The translations under genes and the position numbers were made by a program. From Planctomycetales bacterium (GTDB lineage Bacteria; Planctomycetota; Planctomycetia; Pirellulales; Pirellulaceae), in NCBI GenBank assembly GCA_020426925.1, contig JAGQPC010000281.1, positions 1 to 35,001 on the forward strand: a stretch of DNA of 35,001 bases. Direction: 5' to 3'. The notes under the pieces were generated by a model, which saw nothing but the letters and a program-made list of their open reading frames with translations, ran no database searches and was not told the origin of the DNA. Below, piece after piece: positions 1 through 7,924 of this stretch. Each line of letters opens with the position of its first letter. Position 1 is the first letter of the stretch.

Positions 1-1414
1 GTTCTGCAACTTTATCCAGATGGCCAGATGCTATATCCGTCGTTTCAGCAGGATCGTTCCTCAAGTTGAATAACTGCCAATCAGATAGCGTGGGCTCTGT
101 CTTCTGGTACGTCACGATTTTCCAGTCGCCGCGACGCAGAGACCACTTGTCGGTTGCCGGCCTGTGGATCGTGTAAATGTCGCGTTCGTGCCCGTCAGGT
201 TCGGCTTCAGTTAGCAGCAGAGACGAAAAATCTTCACCGTCCAGCTTCGGCTGACCGTCTGGCACGTCGGCGTTTGCACCTAGCAATCCGGCGATCGTCG
301 GTAACCAATCGACAACGTGTTGCACCGAATCGATCTTTTTCGGAGCGATCTTGCCGGGCCAATTTACAAAACCGGGAACGTGAATCCCGCCTTCCCAAAC
401 ATCTGTCTTTGAACCGCGAAATGGAATCGACTGATTGAAATCTGTCAGCCGCAAATCGGACGGATAAGACCCACCGCCCCAATCGACCTGAGGCCCGTTG
501 TCAGAGGAAAAGAAGATAATCGTGTTCTCGCGCTGCCCAGTCTCTTCCAGTGCTTTGACCACTCGCCCAATAGCATCGTCCAGATGATGCACGACTGCCA
601 GAAACAGACGTTTCTCGGGATCCGGTTCTTGCTGAATGATTCCTTTCGGGTCATTGAACCACTTGATCTTGTCTTCACGATACCAGCGACCTGGCTTGTC
701 TGCGTCTAGCTGAGTCGGCACTTTGACATTGTCGCCACGCTCATCCAATGGAGTGTGTGGAGCAAAATACGGCAAATACAAAAAGAAAGGCGATTCTCGT
801 TCTTTCTTGATCACTCGAACCGCATCTTCGGTCACAAGATCCGTAACGTGGCGACCATTTTCGTGACCAGGAATGATCTCGTGATTACGATGCCAAGTAA
901 TCGAATTCACATGCACTTCCTGTGGCGCCCGGTATTGATGAACATAAGCACCGACCGCTCCCGCAAGTGCACCGTACGAATAGTCGAAACCATGATGATT
1001 CGGTCCGTGCTCGGCCCACGATCCCATGTGCCACTTGCCGGTGAGACACGTTTCATAGCCGTGCACTTTTAAGAACGAAGCCATCGTCAACGTGCCGTGT
1101 GGAATGATCGGCCGGTTCGCAGCCTGCAATCCCGAGATGCCAAATCGTCCTGGATATCGGCCGGTGAACAGAGCCAGACGAGTCGGCGTACATTGAGGCA
1201 TCACATAGTGTCGAGTCAGCGTAGCGCCTTCGGCCGCAAGTTTGTCGATATTCGGAGAATAAACTTTTGGATTGTTGTATCCAACGTCAGCCCATCCTTG
1301 GTCATCGGTGAGGATCACAATCACGTTCGGTCTCGCCGCATCCTCGCCAGAAACGAGATTCGAAACTGCAGACGTCCAACAAATGAGGCAAATTAGTTTT
1401 TGGAGGTTATTCAT
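1..1414 (-). CDS. Secreted sulfatase, 3' end cut off by the window edge
   Basis: This gene hydrolyses sulfate esters, probably on polysaccharides outside the cytoplasm. It reads right to left, with an ATG at 1412-1414 and an open frame down to the first bases of the window, so about 471 residues are visible and the C-terminus is missing. The N-terminus has a hydrophobic signal-like stretch (residues 5-22), then P-N-V-I-V-I-L-T-D-D-Q-G, whose two Asp residues are calcium ligands in this family. The signature C-T-P-T-R follows, with Cys75 as the residue converted to formylglycine, then L-A-L-F-T-G-R and a G-K-W-H-M motif around residue 115. Family membership is clear; the substrate cannot be read from sequence. 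No maturase gene for formylglycine formation is present in this window. Confidence 0.95.
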   Translation of the reverse strand, partial: MNNLQKLICLICWTSAVSNLVSGEDAARPNVIVILTDDQGWADVGYNNPKVYSPNIDKLAAEGATLTRHYVMPQCTPTRLALFTGRYPGRFGISGLQAANRPIIPHGTLTMASFLKVHGYETCLTGKWHMGSWAEHGPNHHGFDYSYGALAGAVGAYVHQYRAPQEVHVNSITWHRNHEIIPGHENGRHVTDLVTEDAVRVIKKERESPFFLYLPYFAPHTPLDERGDNVKVPTQLDADKPGRWYREDKIKWFNDPKGIIQQEPDPEKRLFLAVVHHLDDAIGRVVKALEETGQRENTIIFFSSDNGPQVDWGGGSYPSDLRLTDFNQSIPFRGSKTDVWEGGIHVPGFVNWPGKIAPKKIDSVQHVVDWLPTIAGLLGANADVPDGQPKLDGEDFSSLLLTEAEPDGHERDIYTIHRPATDKWSLRRGDWKIVTYQKTEPTLSDWQLFNLRNDPAETTDIASGHLDKVAE

Positions 1415-1472
1415 GCCAAGAGTGTATCACAGACTCTGAACCCGTTCACTTATTTCGGCGGTCGGCAAATCA

Positions 1473-1865
1473 CTAAGCAGCCGGCAACAGCGAAAAGCTA
1501 CCGCACTCGAGAGACAGCCGGCCTCGTGGTCTCAAGTCCACTGCAATTCGCCAACCTCCAGATGGCAGCTCGGCAAATTCAACATCCCACGCCGGCACGC
1601 TACCACTGAGGTCCCGATAGTCCAAGTCGGAAACGAAGTCCCGGACCCATTCGCACTTCACAATCGATTCCGGAAATAGCGAGGGACGCAGATAAAGAAG
1701 CAACGCAGGCGGAGAATCAGGAGCTTGCTCGTCCAACCATCGGAAACCAGAAAACCACGCATCACCCCACGCCAATTCTGCGACTTTGTGCGGAGAGAGT
1801 TCATTCATCATAGCTTTAACTAGCACGAAGTTCGGCTCATTGCTCTCGAGACGCGTTAAGTTCAT
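1473..1865 (-). CDS. Hypothetical protein, overlapping the upstream gene
   Basis: I do not recognise this protein. From the ATG at 1863-1865 it has 130 residues, no signal peptide and no membrane segment, so it is probably cytoplasmic. It is acidic and rich in Trp (for example A-E-L-A-W-G-D-A-W-F-S-G-F-R-W-L-D), with a P-P-A-L-L-L-Y-L-R-P segment that looks like real coding sequence. The start overlaps the last 29 bases of the preceding gene (1837-2352) in another frame, which suggests translational coupling. The frame stays open up to a TTG at 1983-1985, with a further ATG at 1899-1901, so the start is uncertain. No good ribosome binding site separates the options. Confidence 0.5.
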   Translation of the reverse strand: MNLTRLESNEPNFVLVKAMMNELSPHKVAELAWGDAWFSGFRWLDEQAPDSPPALLLYLRPSLFPESIVKCEWVRDFVSDLDYRDLSGSVPAWDVEFAELPSGGWRIAVDLRPRGRLSLECGSFSLLPAA

Positions 1866-2352
1866 CTTCAAGTTCGCTTTGCGCACGATGGTGTGAGCCA
1901 TGGTTTTCGTCGGCATCAAGCGAATCATCCAGCCCGAAGTAATCGTTCCGTGGAAATGAAGTGTTCGTCGAAAAGTCGTGGACAATGAGATACTGCGATG
2001 GATCGTCGGCGTACGTTATGCCAACAAGGTTTCCGTCAGAAGCCGTGAATTTTGCGAAACGAATTGCGGACGCTTCGCTGTCTGAGGTGATGCTGTCAAT
2101 GTGCGTCGTCGGCACGACAGCTTCGCCATCAGCACAGACACGGTAGTAGATTGGTTGCGAAACCTCCCATGAACGACCAGCGGTGATCACGATTTCACGC
2201 TTATGCCCACAATGAATCGTCGCGATTTCAAATTCGCCGTCCACCCATCTGACGAACCCGATGCACGACGCCAAACATGTAGAAATCAGAGTAACGCCTA
2301 AAACAAAGCAACCGATCGAGTATCGAAAAGGCTTGCGTTCATGTTCAGACAT
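1837..2352 (-). CDS. Hypothetical single-pass membrane protein
   Basis: This is a 171-residue protein of unknown function. An N-terminal hydrophobic helix at about residues 11-33 follows a short basic stretch (E-R-K-P-F-R-Y), predicting either an inner-membrane anchor with the C-terminal domain outside or an uncleaved signal. The rest is a mostly beta-like soluble domain with no motif I know. The last 30 residues are hydrophilic and rich in Asp, Glu, His and Ser, as expected for a disordered tail. The gene ends inside the start region of the next unknown gene, and a macrodomain gene lies 58 bases upstream, so the three may be co-transcribed. Confidence 0.6.
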   Translation of the reverse strand: MSEHERKPFRYSIGCFVLGVTLISTCLASCIGFVRWVDGEFEIATIHCGHKREIVITAGRSWEVSQPIYYRVCADGEAVVPTTHIDSITSDSEASAIRFAKFTASDGNLVGITYADDPSQYLIVHDFSTNTSFPRNDYFGLDDSLDADENHGSHHRAQSELEDELNASREQ

Positions 2353-2410
2353 AATCAGTGACCAAACTTCAAGAGAGCCGACTTGACTCGGCTACTGCTG
2401 CCTCGCCGAT

Positions 2411-2890
2411 TCACCGTTTCGCCGGCGTTTTGGCGTACCGAACGATCTGGACCTCACCATCGAATTGGCATTTTGCAAGTTCGTCTTCGATGATCAATTG
2501 TACTTTCGCTGGATTGCCACCACCTGACCCAGCACCGATCAAGGGCATTGCCAGTGACTTGTAGCCTCGATCTTGGGCGACTGAAATTGCGTTTCGGACT
2601 GAATCTCGAATCGAACGTTCCGAGGACCGCCACAGCATGTTGATGCCCGCGACGTGGATGATCGATCTGAATGCTAAATCGCCCGAGGATGTTTCAACGG
2701 CATGACCTAACGGGATTGCTCCCATTCGTCCGAGCTCCCGAAACGGTTGCACCCCTCCACGTTTCTTGATTGCGCCAGACACACCTTGAGGGATGAGCAA
2801 CCACCACGGAATGATGTTGCGATTCCATGCGTTGACGATGACGTCTACGTCTTGGTCGAGCAGGTCTCCCTCGACAATGGTCACATTCAT
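2411..2890 (-). CDS. Macrodomain (ADP-ribose-binding) protein
   Basis: This is a single macrodomain of about 159 residues. The family binds ADP-ribose and related metabolites and often removes ADP-ribose from proteins or nucleic acids. The start of the fold is visible as V-E-G-D-L-L followed by D-V-I-V-N-A-W-N, where most relatives have I-V-N-A-A-N. The second ligand loop appears as M-P-L-I-G-A-G-S-G-G-G-N. A Trp replaces Ala in the N-A-x-N motif and is followed by a hydrophobic segment (I-I-P-W-W-L-L-I-P), an unusual variation next to the binding pocket. I chose the ATG at 2888-2890 because it directly precedes the first strand; the frame is open 17 codons further upstream. There is no signal peptide, so the protein is cytoplasmic. 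Confidence 0.85.
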   Translation of the reverse strand: MNVTIVEGDLLDQDVDVIVNAWNRNIIPWWLLIPQGVSGAIKKRGGVQPFRELGRMGAIPLGHAVETSSGDLAFRSIIHVAGINMLWRSSERSIRDSVRNAISVAQDRGYKSLAMPLIGAGSGGGNPAKVQLIIEDELAKCQFDGEVQIVRYAKTPAKR

Positions 2891-3207
2891 GTTCGTGCAG
2901 CACCTTTGTGCAGCATTAACGAGAGTATACCGTAGCCACAAATCTGCAGCATTGACTGAGCGGCAACCTATCAGCTAACCGTTTTCACTCTACCAGATGG
3001 CCCAGAGGGAAAGTGAAGCACGTAGCCGCAGATGTTCTTCTCAAAAGGGTTGCACAACTGCTTTGCGGTGGACGAACAACGTTCAACGCCCAAACCAAAC
3101 AGAAGCCCGCACACGAACAGCTTGGGAAGCCCTTGCCAAAGATCAGCCGCGATAGATGACAGCGATCCTTACGCAGTCGGACTTCTGTCTCTGCTTGAAA
3201 TACTTGT
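2891..3207. other. 317-bp spacer without a recognisable gene
   Basis: This stretch lies between the start of the macrodomain gene and the end of the response-regulator gene, both on the minus strand. It should contain the macrodomain gene's promoter. Short open frames cross it on both strands (for example 2985-3230 minus and 3032-3310 plus), but their translations are unlike any protein I know and they overlap the regulator. I see no convincing hairpin or repeat in it. Confidence 0.6.
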
Positions 3208-3891
3208 TCAGCGAGGCAATCGAACGGCATGTTCGTGTGTGTGCTGCTCGCGAGTCGGTGGTTGCTCAGGTTTTTCCCACCCGGCGAGGTTGACGAGCTC
3301 CGCTAGTTGAACTTCAGTCGTGACGTTGGTTTTTGCGAAAATCTCGTGACGGCGTCGTTCAACGGTTCGCAGGCTGATTCCCAAGCGATATGCGACCACC
3401 TTGTTCGCATAACCCTCGATCATCATCCAGAGAACCTCTTTTTCCTTATCGGTGAGCGAATCGAGCAATCGACGTGCGTCATCGGCTTCGGCTTGTTCGG
3501 CCTGCTGAGCTTCCATGATGGAACGGGCTTCTTCAATCGACTTCAATAAATCGGTTGGAGAAAACGGTTTTTCCAACAGAGTGATAGCACCTTGGCGCAT
3601 CGCCTCGACTGCGACGCCAACGCCGGCATGACCGCTGACAAAAACAATTGGAATGTTGATGCCTCGTTCGTTCAAACTCTTTTGAACATCCAACCCGGTA
3701 AGTCCACCCATTTGATAGTCCGTAATCAGACAAGCTGGGCGTTCTTTGGCGCTTGTTACTGCGGCAAGAAAATCGCAACCCGAAGTGTATGTTTCCACTT
3801 GGTAGCCAGCCGCCGTTACGAGGTTCGACGAAGACCTAAGTACATCGTGATCGTCCTCAACGATGTAGACCAGAAAATCGGATGAAATCAT
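3208..3891 (-). CDS. Response regulator, FixJ/NarL type (receiver plus LuxR HTH)
   Basis: This is a two-component transcription regulator of 227 residues. The receiver domain (about 5-120) has the acidic pair in V-E-D-D, the phosphoacceptor Asp58 in L-I-T-D-Y-Q-M, the Ser/Thr position in F-V-S-G-H-A and the conserved Lys in L-L-E-K-P-F. That arrangement is close to FixJ. An acidic, Ala/Glu-rich linker (about 125-145) leads to a LuxR/GerE helix-turn-helix (about 146-205: L-T-D-K-E-K-E-V-L, then I-S-L-R-T-V-E-R-R-R). The C-terminal tail is Pro/Glu/His-rich. No histidine kinase is in the window, so its partner is unknown. It lies 132 bp downstream of the DUF58 gene on the same strand and could have its own promoter. 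An 8-bp inverted repeat sits in that gap. Confidence 0.93.
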   Translation of the reverse strand: MISSDFLVYIVEDDHDVLRSSSNLVTAAGYQVETYTSGCDFLAAVTSAKERPACLITDYQMGGLTGLDVQKSLNERGINIPIVFVSGHAGVGVAVEAMRQGAITLLEKPFSPTDLLKSIEEARSIMEAQQAEQAEADDARRLLDSLTDKEKEVLWMMIEGYANKVVAYRLGISLRTVERRRHEIFAKTNVTTEVQLAELVNLAGWEKPEQPPTREQHTHEHAVRLPR

Positions 3892-3948
3892 TGGTTGTCC
3901 CTCTGTCTAAGGGCAGTGCTACTTTCTGACCACCACGAATGGTGTCCG

Positions 3949-3978
3949 CCCAGTTCATCATCATACGATAGAACTGGG
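3949..3978. promoter_or_regulatory. Inverted repeat upstream of the response regulator
   Basis: CCCAGTTC at 3949-3956 pairs perfectly with GAACTGGG at 3971-3978 across a 14-nt loop. It lies about 58 bases upstream of the regulator start. No T-run follows on either strand, so an operator is more likely than an intrinsic terminator for the upstream operon. The function is inferred only from symmetry and position. Confidence 0.35.
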
Positions 3979-4023
3979 AGGGTTAGTCAAGATTGGCTAA
4001 CGCCGGTGACGGCCAACCGCCTG

Positions 4024-5436
4024 TTATAGCATATTTCGTGCTTTTATTTCTAAGTACTTATTAATCAATGGAGCAGTTAAGGCTTCGGAAAAAACATCCA
4101 ACGACAGCACGCCTCGATGTTCCAAATCGGAAATCACTTGTCTCCTCCACGACAGTATTTCTGCGGCAGCACCACTTCGGTACAAATCAGTGCTGGCTTC
4201 GCTTGGTAAATTCACTGCGTCAAATAATTGTCGATCTCGCAAAAACACGCCAATTGGCAAGTGCCGTTTCGTTATGGCGGATAAGTGCCGTTGAATCTGT
4301 TGAGAGTTTACTTCATCAATAATGTTCGTGATTAGGATTACTAACGAACGTTTGCGACAGTGCGAGTTTAGATGCAAAAACGCTTCATCATATCGCGACT
4401 CAACAAGTTCAGGAAACCGATCAAACGATGCGTGAAGCAACTGATTCATGTGGCTTCTCCCACTTCTTGCGGGCACGAAGCTATGGATTTGATGGGAAAA
4501 AGTTATCAAACCCACTGAATCCCCTCGTTCCAGTGCGATGTAACTGAGCATCAACATCGAATTGAGCGCATGATCCAGCAACGTTACTCCAGACGAGATA
4601 TTCGTCATCATCCGTCCGCTGTCGACCAAAAAAATGATTCTCTGACTTTGGCTCGTCTGGAAATCTTTTACCGTCAATTTGTTGCGCCGCGCCGTCGAGC
4701 GCCAATCAATGTTCTTGTAATTGTCGTCGAGAGTGTAATCTCGCAATCGCTCGAAATCGTTGTCTTGCCCGACTCGCCTAGTTCTCCGCACACCCAACAG
4801 GCTCAGTCGATTGGTTCTCGCTAGCAACGCGTACTCCGACAACTGCTTCATATCAGGGTAAACGTGGACGTCTGTCAAAATCGGAATCTTAACCAGCCGA
4901 TACCAACATCCGAACCTGCTGCGAGTACGAATGTGGACGCCATCAATGTCGAACGCGCCGCGCCGGCTTGACCGCAGGTCGTAATGGAAAACCATGCGAC
5001 TTCGGGGACGCAGCGAGACATCGAATTGTGGCGGAGTAATCTCGAATTCTTCCGGAACGCCGTCTCGGATGACGACTGCGATTTCCTTCGTGGAAAGATT
5101 ACTTACAAAAAGCTCGACTGTGTGTTTCTTTCCTAATGAAGCGACGCGCTGGCAGGTTCTTTCGACTTGAAAGTCATTTGGATTTGGAATCGTTGTCCAG
5201 TCCGCCAGTGCGAACAGCACTATGACCGCGTCAATAACCAGCACGACCACGTACATCGCCGGCCAAAATACTACGGTCACCGCGAGTAGGCTAGGAACAA
5301 TTAGCAGACTCACCAGCAGTAACGATGGCGTAATGCGAAACAACACCGATGACACCAGCGCTGGCGATGCCAACAACAGCAGCAACAGCACTGGGTTCGC
5401 GACAATCGAATCAGCAGCATCAAGCAGGAAACTCAA
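4024..5436 (-). CDS. DUF58 / von Willebrand factor A-like membrane protein
   Basis: This is the VWA-type partner of the MoxR ATPase encoded just upstream. Two or three hydrophobic segments (about residues 15-33, 37-58 and 60-78) anchor it, followed by a beta-rich domain (about 90-200). The DUF58 signature is F-E-R-L-R-D-Y-T-L-D-D and N-I-D-W-R-S-T-A-R-R-N-K-L (about 228-254). A VWA-like fold follows, with the degenerate metal site D-S-G-R-M at 272-276. At 470 residues it is slightly long for the family. Its ATG overlaps the MoxR stop by four bases, predicting coupled translation. MoxR/DUF58 pairs are thought to act in assembly or activation of envelope or metal-dependent complexes; the client here is unknown. 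It is the last gene of the operon. Confidence 0.92.
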   Translation of the reverse strand: MSFLLDAADSIVANPVLLLLLLASPALVSSVLFRITPSLLLVSLLIVPSLLAVTVVFWPAMYVVVLVIDAVIVLFALADWTTIPNPNDFQVERTCQRVASLGKKHTVELFVSNLSTKEIAVVIRDGVPEEFEITPPQFDVSLRPRSRMVFHYDLRSSRRGAFDIDGVHIRTRSRFGCWYRLVKIPILTDVHVYPDMKQLSEYALLARTNRLSLLGVRRTRRVGQDNDFERLRDYTLDDNYKNIDWRSTARRNKLTVKDFQTSQSQRIIFLVDSGRMMTNISSGVTLLDHALNSMLMLSYIALERGDSVGLITFSHQIHSFVPARSGRSHMNQLLHASFDRFPELVESRYDEAFLHLNSHCRKRSLVILITNIIDEVNSQQIQRHLSAITKRHLPIGVFLRDRQLFDAVNLPSEASTDLYRSGAAAEILSWRRQVISDLEHRGVLSLDVFSEALTAPLINKYLEIKARNML

Positions 5437-6737
5437 ATCCGCGGGACCTCCACCGACCGAATTAGGTCCTGCAAAATGTCGTCAGCACGCAGTCCTTCGA
5501 CATCCGATTCGGCCGTGAGGATGGTGCGGTGCCGAAGGGCGGGCAGTGCAATCTGCACAACGTCATCGGGAATCGCATAGTCGCGACCATAAAACGCAGC
5601 TAAAGTCCTGGCGCCCTGCATTAACGCGATGCCGGCTCGTGGCGACGCACCCATGTGAAATTGCGGCCACTCGCGTGTCGCTCGAACGATCTTGTTGATG
5701 TAGTCGATCAGTTTGGCTTCAATGCGGACAGCATTGTTTGCGTTTGTGACGGCGAGAATCTCTTCCGGCTGAGTAACTTGCTCGACTTCTTCTTCAAGCC
5801 GCTTGTTAAGATCCACTTGTTCGCTGTGCCGTCGGAGAATATCCGCTTCTTCGTCTGCGCTAGGATAATCTGCGATCAGCTTAAACATGAATCGATCGAG
5901 TTGCGCTTCTGGTAGATTGTACGTGCCTTCCGATTCAATCGGGTTTTGCGTCGCCAGCACAAGAAATGGACGCTGCAACACGTGGCTCGTTCCGTCCACG
6001 GTCACGCGATACTCTTGCATTGTTTCCAGCAACGCCGCGTGCGTCTTTGCTGGCGAGCGATTGATTTCATCTGCCAGCAACAACTGCGTAAACACTGGCC
6101 CCGGCCGAAACCGAAACTCTTGATTCTTCATGTCAAAGATCGGTGCGCCGGTGATATCAGACGGCATCAGATCTGCCGTAAATTGAATTCGGCCAAACTT
6201 GCATCCCAGCACTCTCCCCAACGTACGAACGAACAACGTTTTACCGAGGCCGGGAACACTTTCGATCAAGACGTGCCCACTTGAAAACAGCGCGACGAGC
6301 GACCCCAGCACCAATTCGTCCTGGCCAACGTAAATCTTTGAGATCTGTTCTACAATTCGGTCAAACAACTGTCTCGTTGGCGTCGAGGCTCCTTCGACCG
6401 CTTGTTCACTCTTTAAGCTTAACTTCGGCACAACGTTGCTTGCAGGCGAGGCAGGAGCGGATGGAACAGCTTGCACGGGTACCGCTTCTTGTGGCGGCGT
6501 TGAGGCGTGGGAAGGTGCTGTAGGCGGCGTGGGTGGAATGGGTGCCGATCCATCGGATTGTTGTGATTCGTTCTTGGGAGCTTCAGGAACTTGTTCGACA
6601 CTTCCACACGCCGGACAACGCGCCGCAGTTCCAGCAGATTCGATTCGGACTCGAAGTTGACGTTGGCACTTGCTGCATTCGAATTGAATCGTTTGCTCAA
6701 ATGGGGAATCGCCGCCGACAGATGGAACTTGCGTCAT
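5433..6737 (-). CDS. MoxR-family AAA+ ATPase with N-terminal zinc ribbon
   Basis: This is a chaperone-like AAA+ ATPase of the MoxR group. The first 50 residues carry C-S-K-C (Cys21, Cys24) and C-P-A-C (Cys41, Cys44), a probable zinc ribbon. A Pro/Ala-rich linker (about 55-105) follows, and the ATPase core starts near residue 120. Walker A is V-P-G-L-G-K-T (161-167), Walker B is L-L-L-A-D-E-I-N-R (Asp223, Glu224), and sensor 1 lies in L-A-T-Q-N-P. The C-terminal lid contains G-A-S-P-R-A-G. Typical MoxR proteins have about 320 residues, so the ribbon and linker (about 115 residues) are an addition that could serve in recognition or oligomer control. The gene overlaps the DUF58 gene by four bases and follows the DUF4350-like gene after 53 bp. 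Confidence 0.95.
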   Translation of the reverse strand: MTQVPSVGGDSPFEQTIQFECSKCQRQLRVRIESAGTAARCPACGSVEQVPEAPKNESQQSDGSAPIPPTPPTAPSHASTPPQEAVPVQAVPSAPASPASNVVPKLSLKSEQAVEGASTPTRQLFDRIVEQISKIYVGQDELVLGSLVALFSSGHVLIESVPGLGKTLFVRTLGRVLGCKFGRIQFTADLMPSDITGAPIFDMKNQEFRFRPGPVFTQLLLADEINRSPAKTHAALLETMQEYRVTVDGTSHVLQRPFLVLATQNPIESEGTYNLPEAQLDRFMFKLIADYPSADEEADILRRHSEQVDLNKRLEEEVEQVTQPEEILAVTNANNAVRIEAKLIDYINKIVRATREWPQFHMGASPRAGIALMQGARTLAAFYGRDYAIPDDVVQIALPALRHRTILTAESDVEGLRADDILQDLIRSVEVPRI

Positions 6738-6790
6738 GACCGTTTCGTAATCCTAATTCGTAGTTCGCGTTTGTGTATGAACTGTTGTTG

Positions 6791-7924
6791 CTATCCACCA
6801 CCGTGTGTTGAATCACGATAGTGCTTTAGTTTCGCGCGGGCAAACGACGCGCCTCCGACTTTTTGCAGCAGCTCACCATACGCGGCGATGTGCTTGCCAA
6901 AATCGGAGACACTTTCGGCTGCCAGTTCCTTGGGCCGCCCAAATATCGGAAACACGCAGATGCAAAACAAAATGCCTAGCATCGTTGCGTGGAACATAAG
7001 AAAGTTGATCGGCCAAACGGTGAACGCTTGCAGCATCATCGGAGCAGATGCGTCAGTGTCACGGATTTCGATGCCATCGGCCGCTCCTTCTAGGAACATG
7101 ACTCGGTCGATCGAACCACATTCGTCGATCAAGGTCGCGGCGATTTTACGGTTTTCATGATTTACTAGTGGCTGGTTGAGAAGCGTAGAACCGTTTGCCG
7201 CTACGAAAACTTGGCAACCGTTGTGCCAGTAGTCGTTCGTGATTTTCGTCACCAGCGGTTGCTGTCCCTCCATCAATACATGCTCTGCATGAATGTCGGA
7301 ATCGTCTCCGTCGGCGAACGTCAGCGTAGTGCCGGAGAATATTTCGACGTTTGAGGCGTCGAGATCGTTCGCCCAATCACCGTCGAGCGTTTGAGCCCAA
7401 TCTGCATTTCGCCAATGGAATTCGGCCGAGTACCAATCGCACTTGCGTTCGGTGTCATCCGTTGTTGGCTGCTGAGCTTTCGCTTGTGCGACGGCTAAGC
7501 GACGGCGGATTTCGATCTTCTGCTGACCCTGCGAGTCTTCCAAAAGTTCGTGCCAATAGCCAAGGGCCGCGTCGTAGTCGTAGTTGATCAGTATTAATGT
7601 TCGGTTGTAGTCGCCACTGAGCCAATCGTCGAAGTAGTCCAGTTGGTCCGACGTTGGCAGCGACGGCGAACTAGGAGCCCAAACGATGACATCTTGCTTT
7701 TCGACTTTCGGCGACAAGCGTTTCCACGATGTCACTCTCGCGCCGGAACGCCTAAACATGTCGCTAAGCACACACAGTCCGTTAAGGCCTGTGCCGCGTC
7801 GCTTTCCGTAGTCGTCTGGCAACTGATCAATGGACGGACTGCAGCCCGATGCAAGGAACGCCACGACCAAAAGCAACACAGCAGGCTTGCCGAAAAGTGT
7901 TGTAAAGGGTGTTTTCGCGATCAT
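6791..7924 (-). CDS. DUF4350-like lipoprotein
   Basis: This protein of 377 residues is probably a membrane-anchored component of the MoxR/DUF58 system. The N-terminus is a lipoprotein signal ending L-A-S-G-C (Cys28). The following G-L-N-G-L-C-V-L-S-D-M-F-R-R-S-G-A matches the start of DUF4350 domains, where a GATase-like fold begins, and D-V-I-V-W-A-P-S follows. A transmembrane helix lies near residues 300-325 (P-I-N-F-L-M-F-H then L-G-I-L-F-C-I-C-V-F-P), after which a cytoplasmic tail is predicted. It starts within the stop of the DUF4129-like gene (ATGA overlap, 7921-7924). The assignment rests on the beginning of the domain and on the conserved neighbourhood; its biochemical role is not known. 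Confidence 0.8.
   Translation of the reverse strand: MIAKTPFTTLFGKPAVLLLVVAFLASGCSPSIDQLPDDYGKRRGTGLNGLCVLSDMFRRSGARVTSWKRLSPKVEKQDVIVWAPSSPSLPTSDQLDYFDDWLSGDYNRTLILINYDYDAALGYWHELLEDSQGQQKIEIRRRLAVAQAKAQQPTTDDTERKCDWYSAEFHWRNADWAQTLDGDWANDLDASNVEIFSGTTLTFADGDDSDIHAEHVLMEGQQPLVTKITNDYWHNGCQVFVAANGSTLLNQPLVNHENRKIAATLIDECGSIDRVMFLEGAADGIEIRDTDASAPMMLQAFTVWPINFLMFHATMLGILFCICVFPIFGRPKELAAESVSDFGKHIAAYGELLQKVGGASFARAKLKHYRDSTHGGG

Noticed and set aside
2985-3230. 81-codon minus-strand frame between macrodomain and regulator
   Set aside because: It is Cys/Arg-rich without domain signs, has no ribosome binding site and overlaps the end of the regulator gene.
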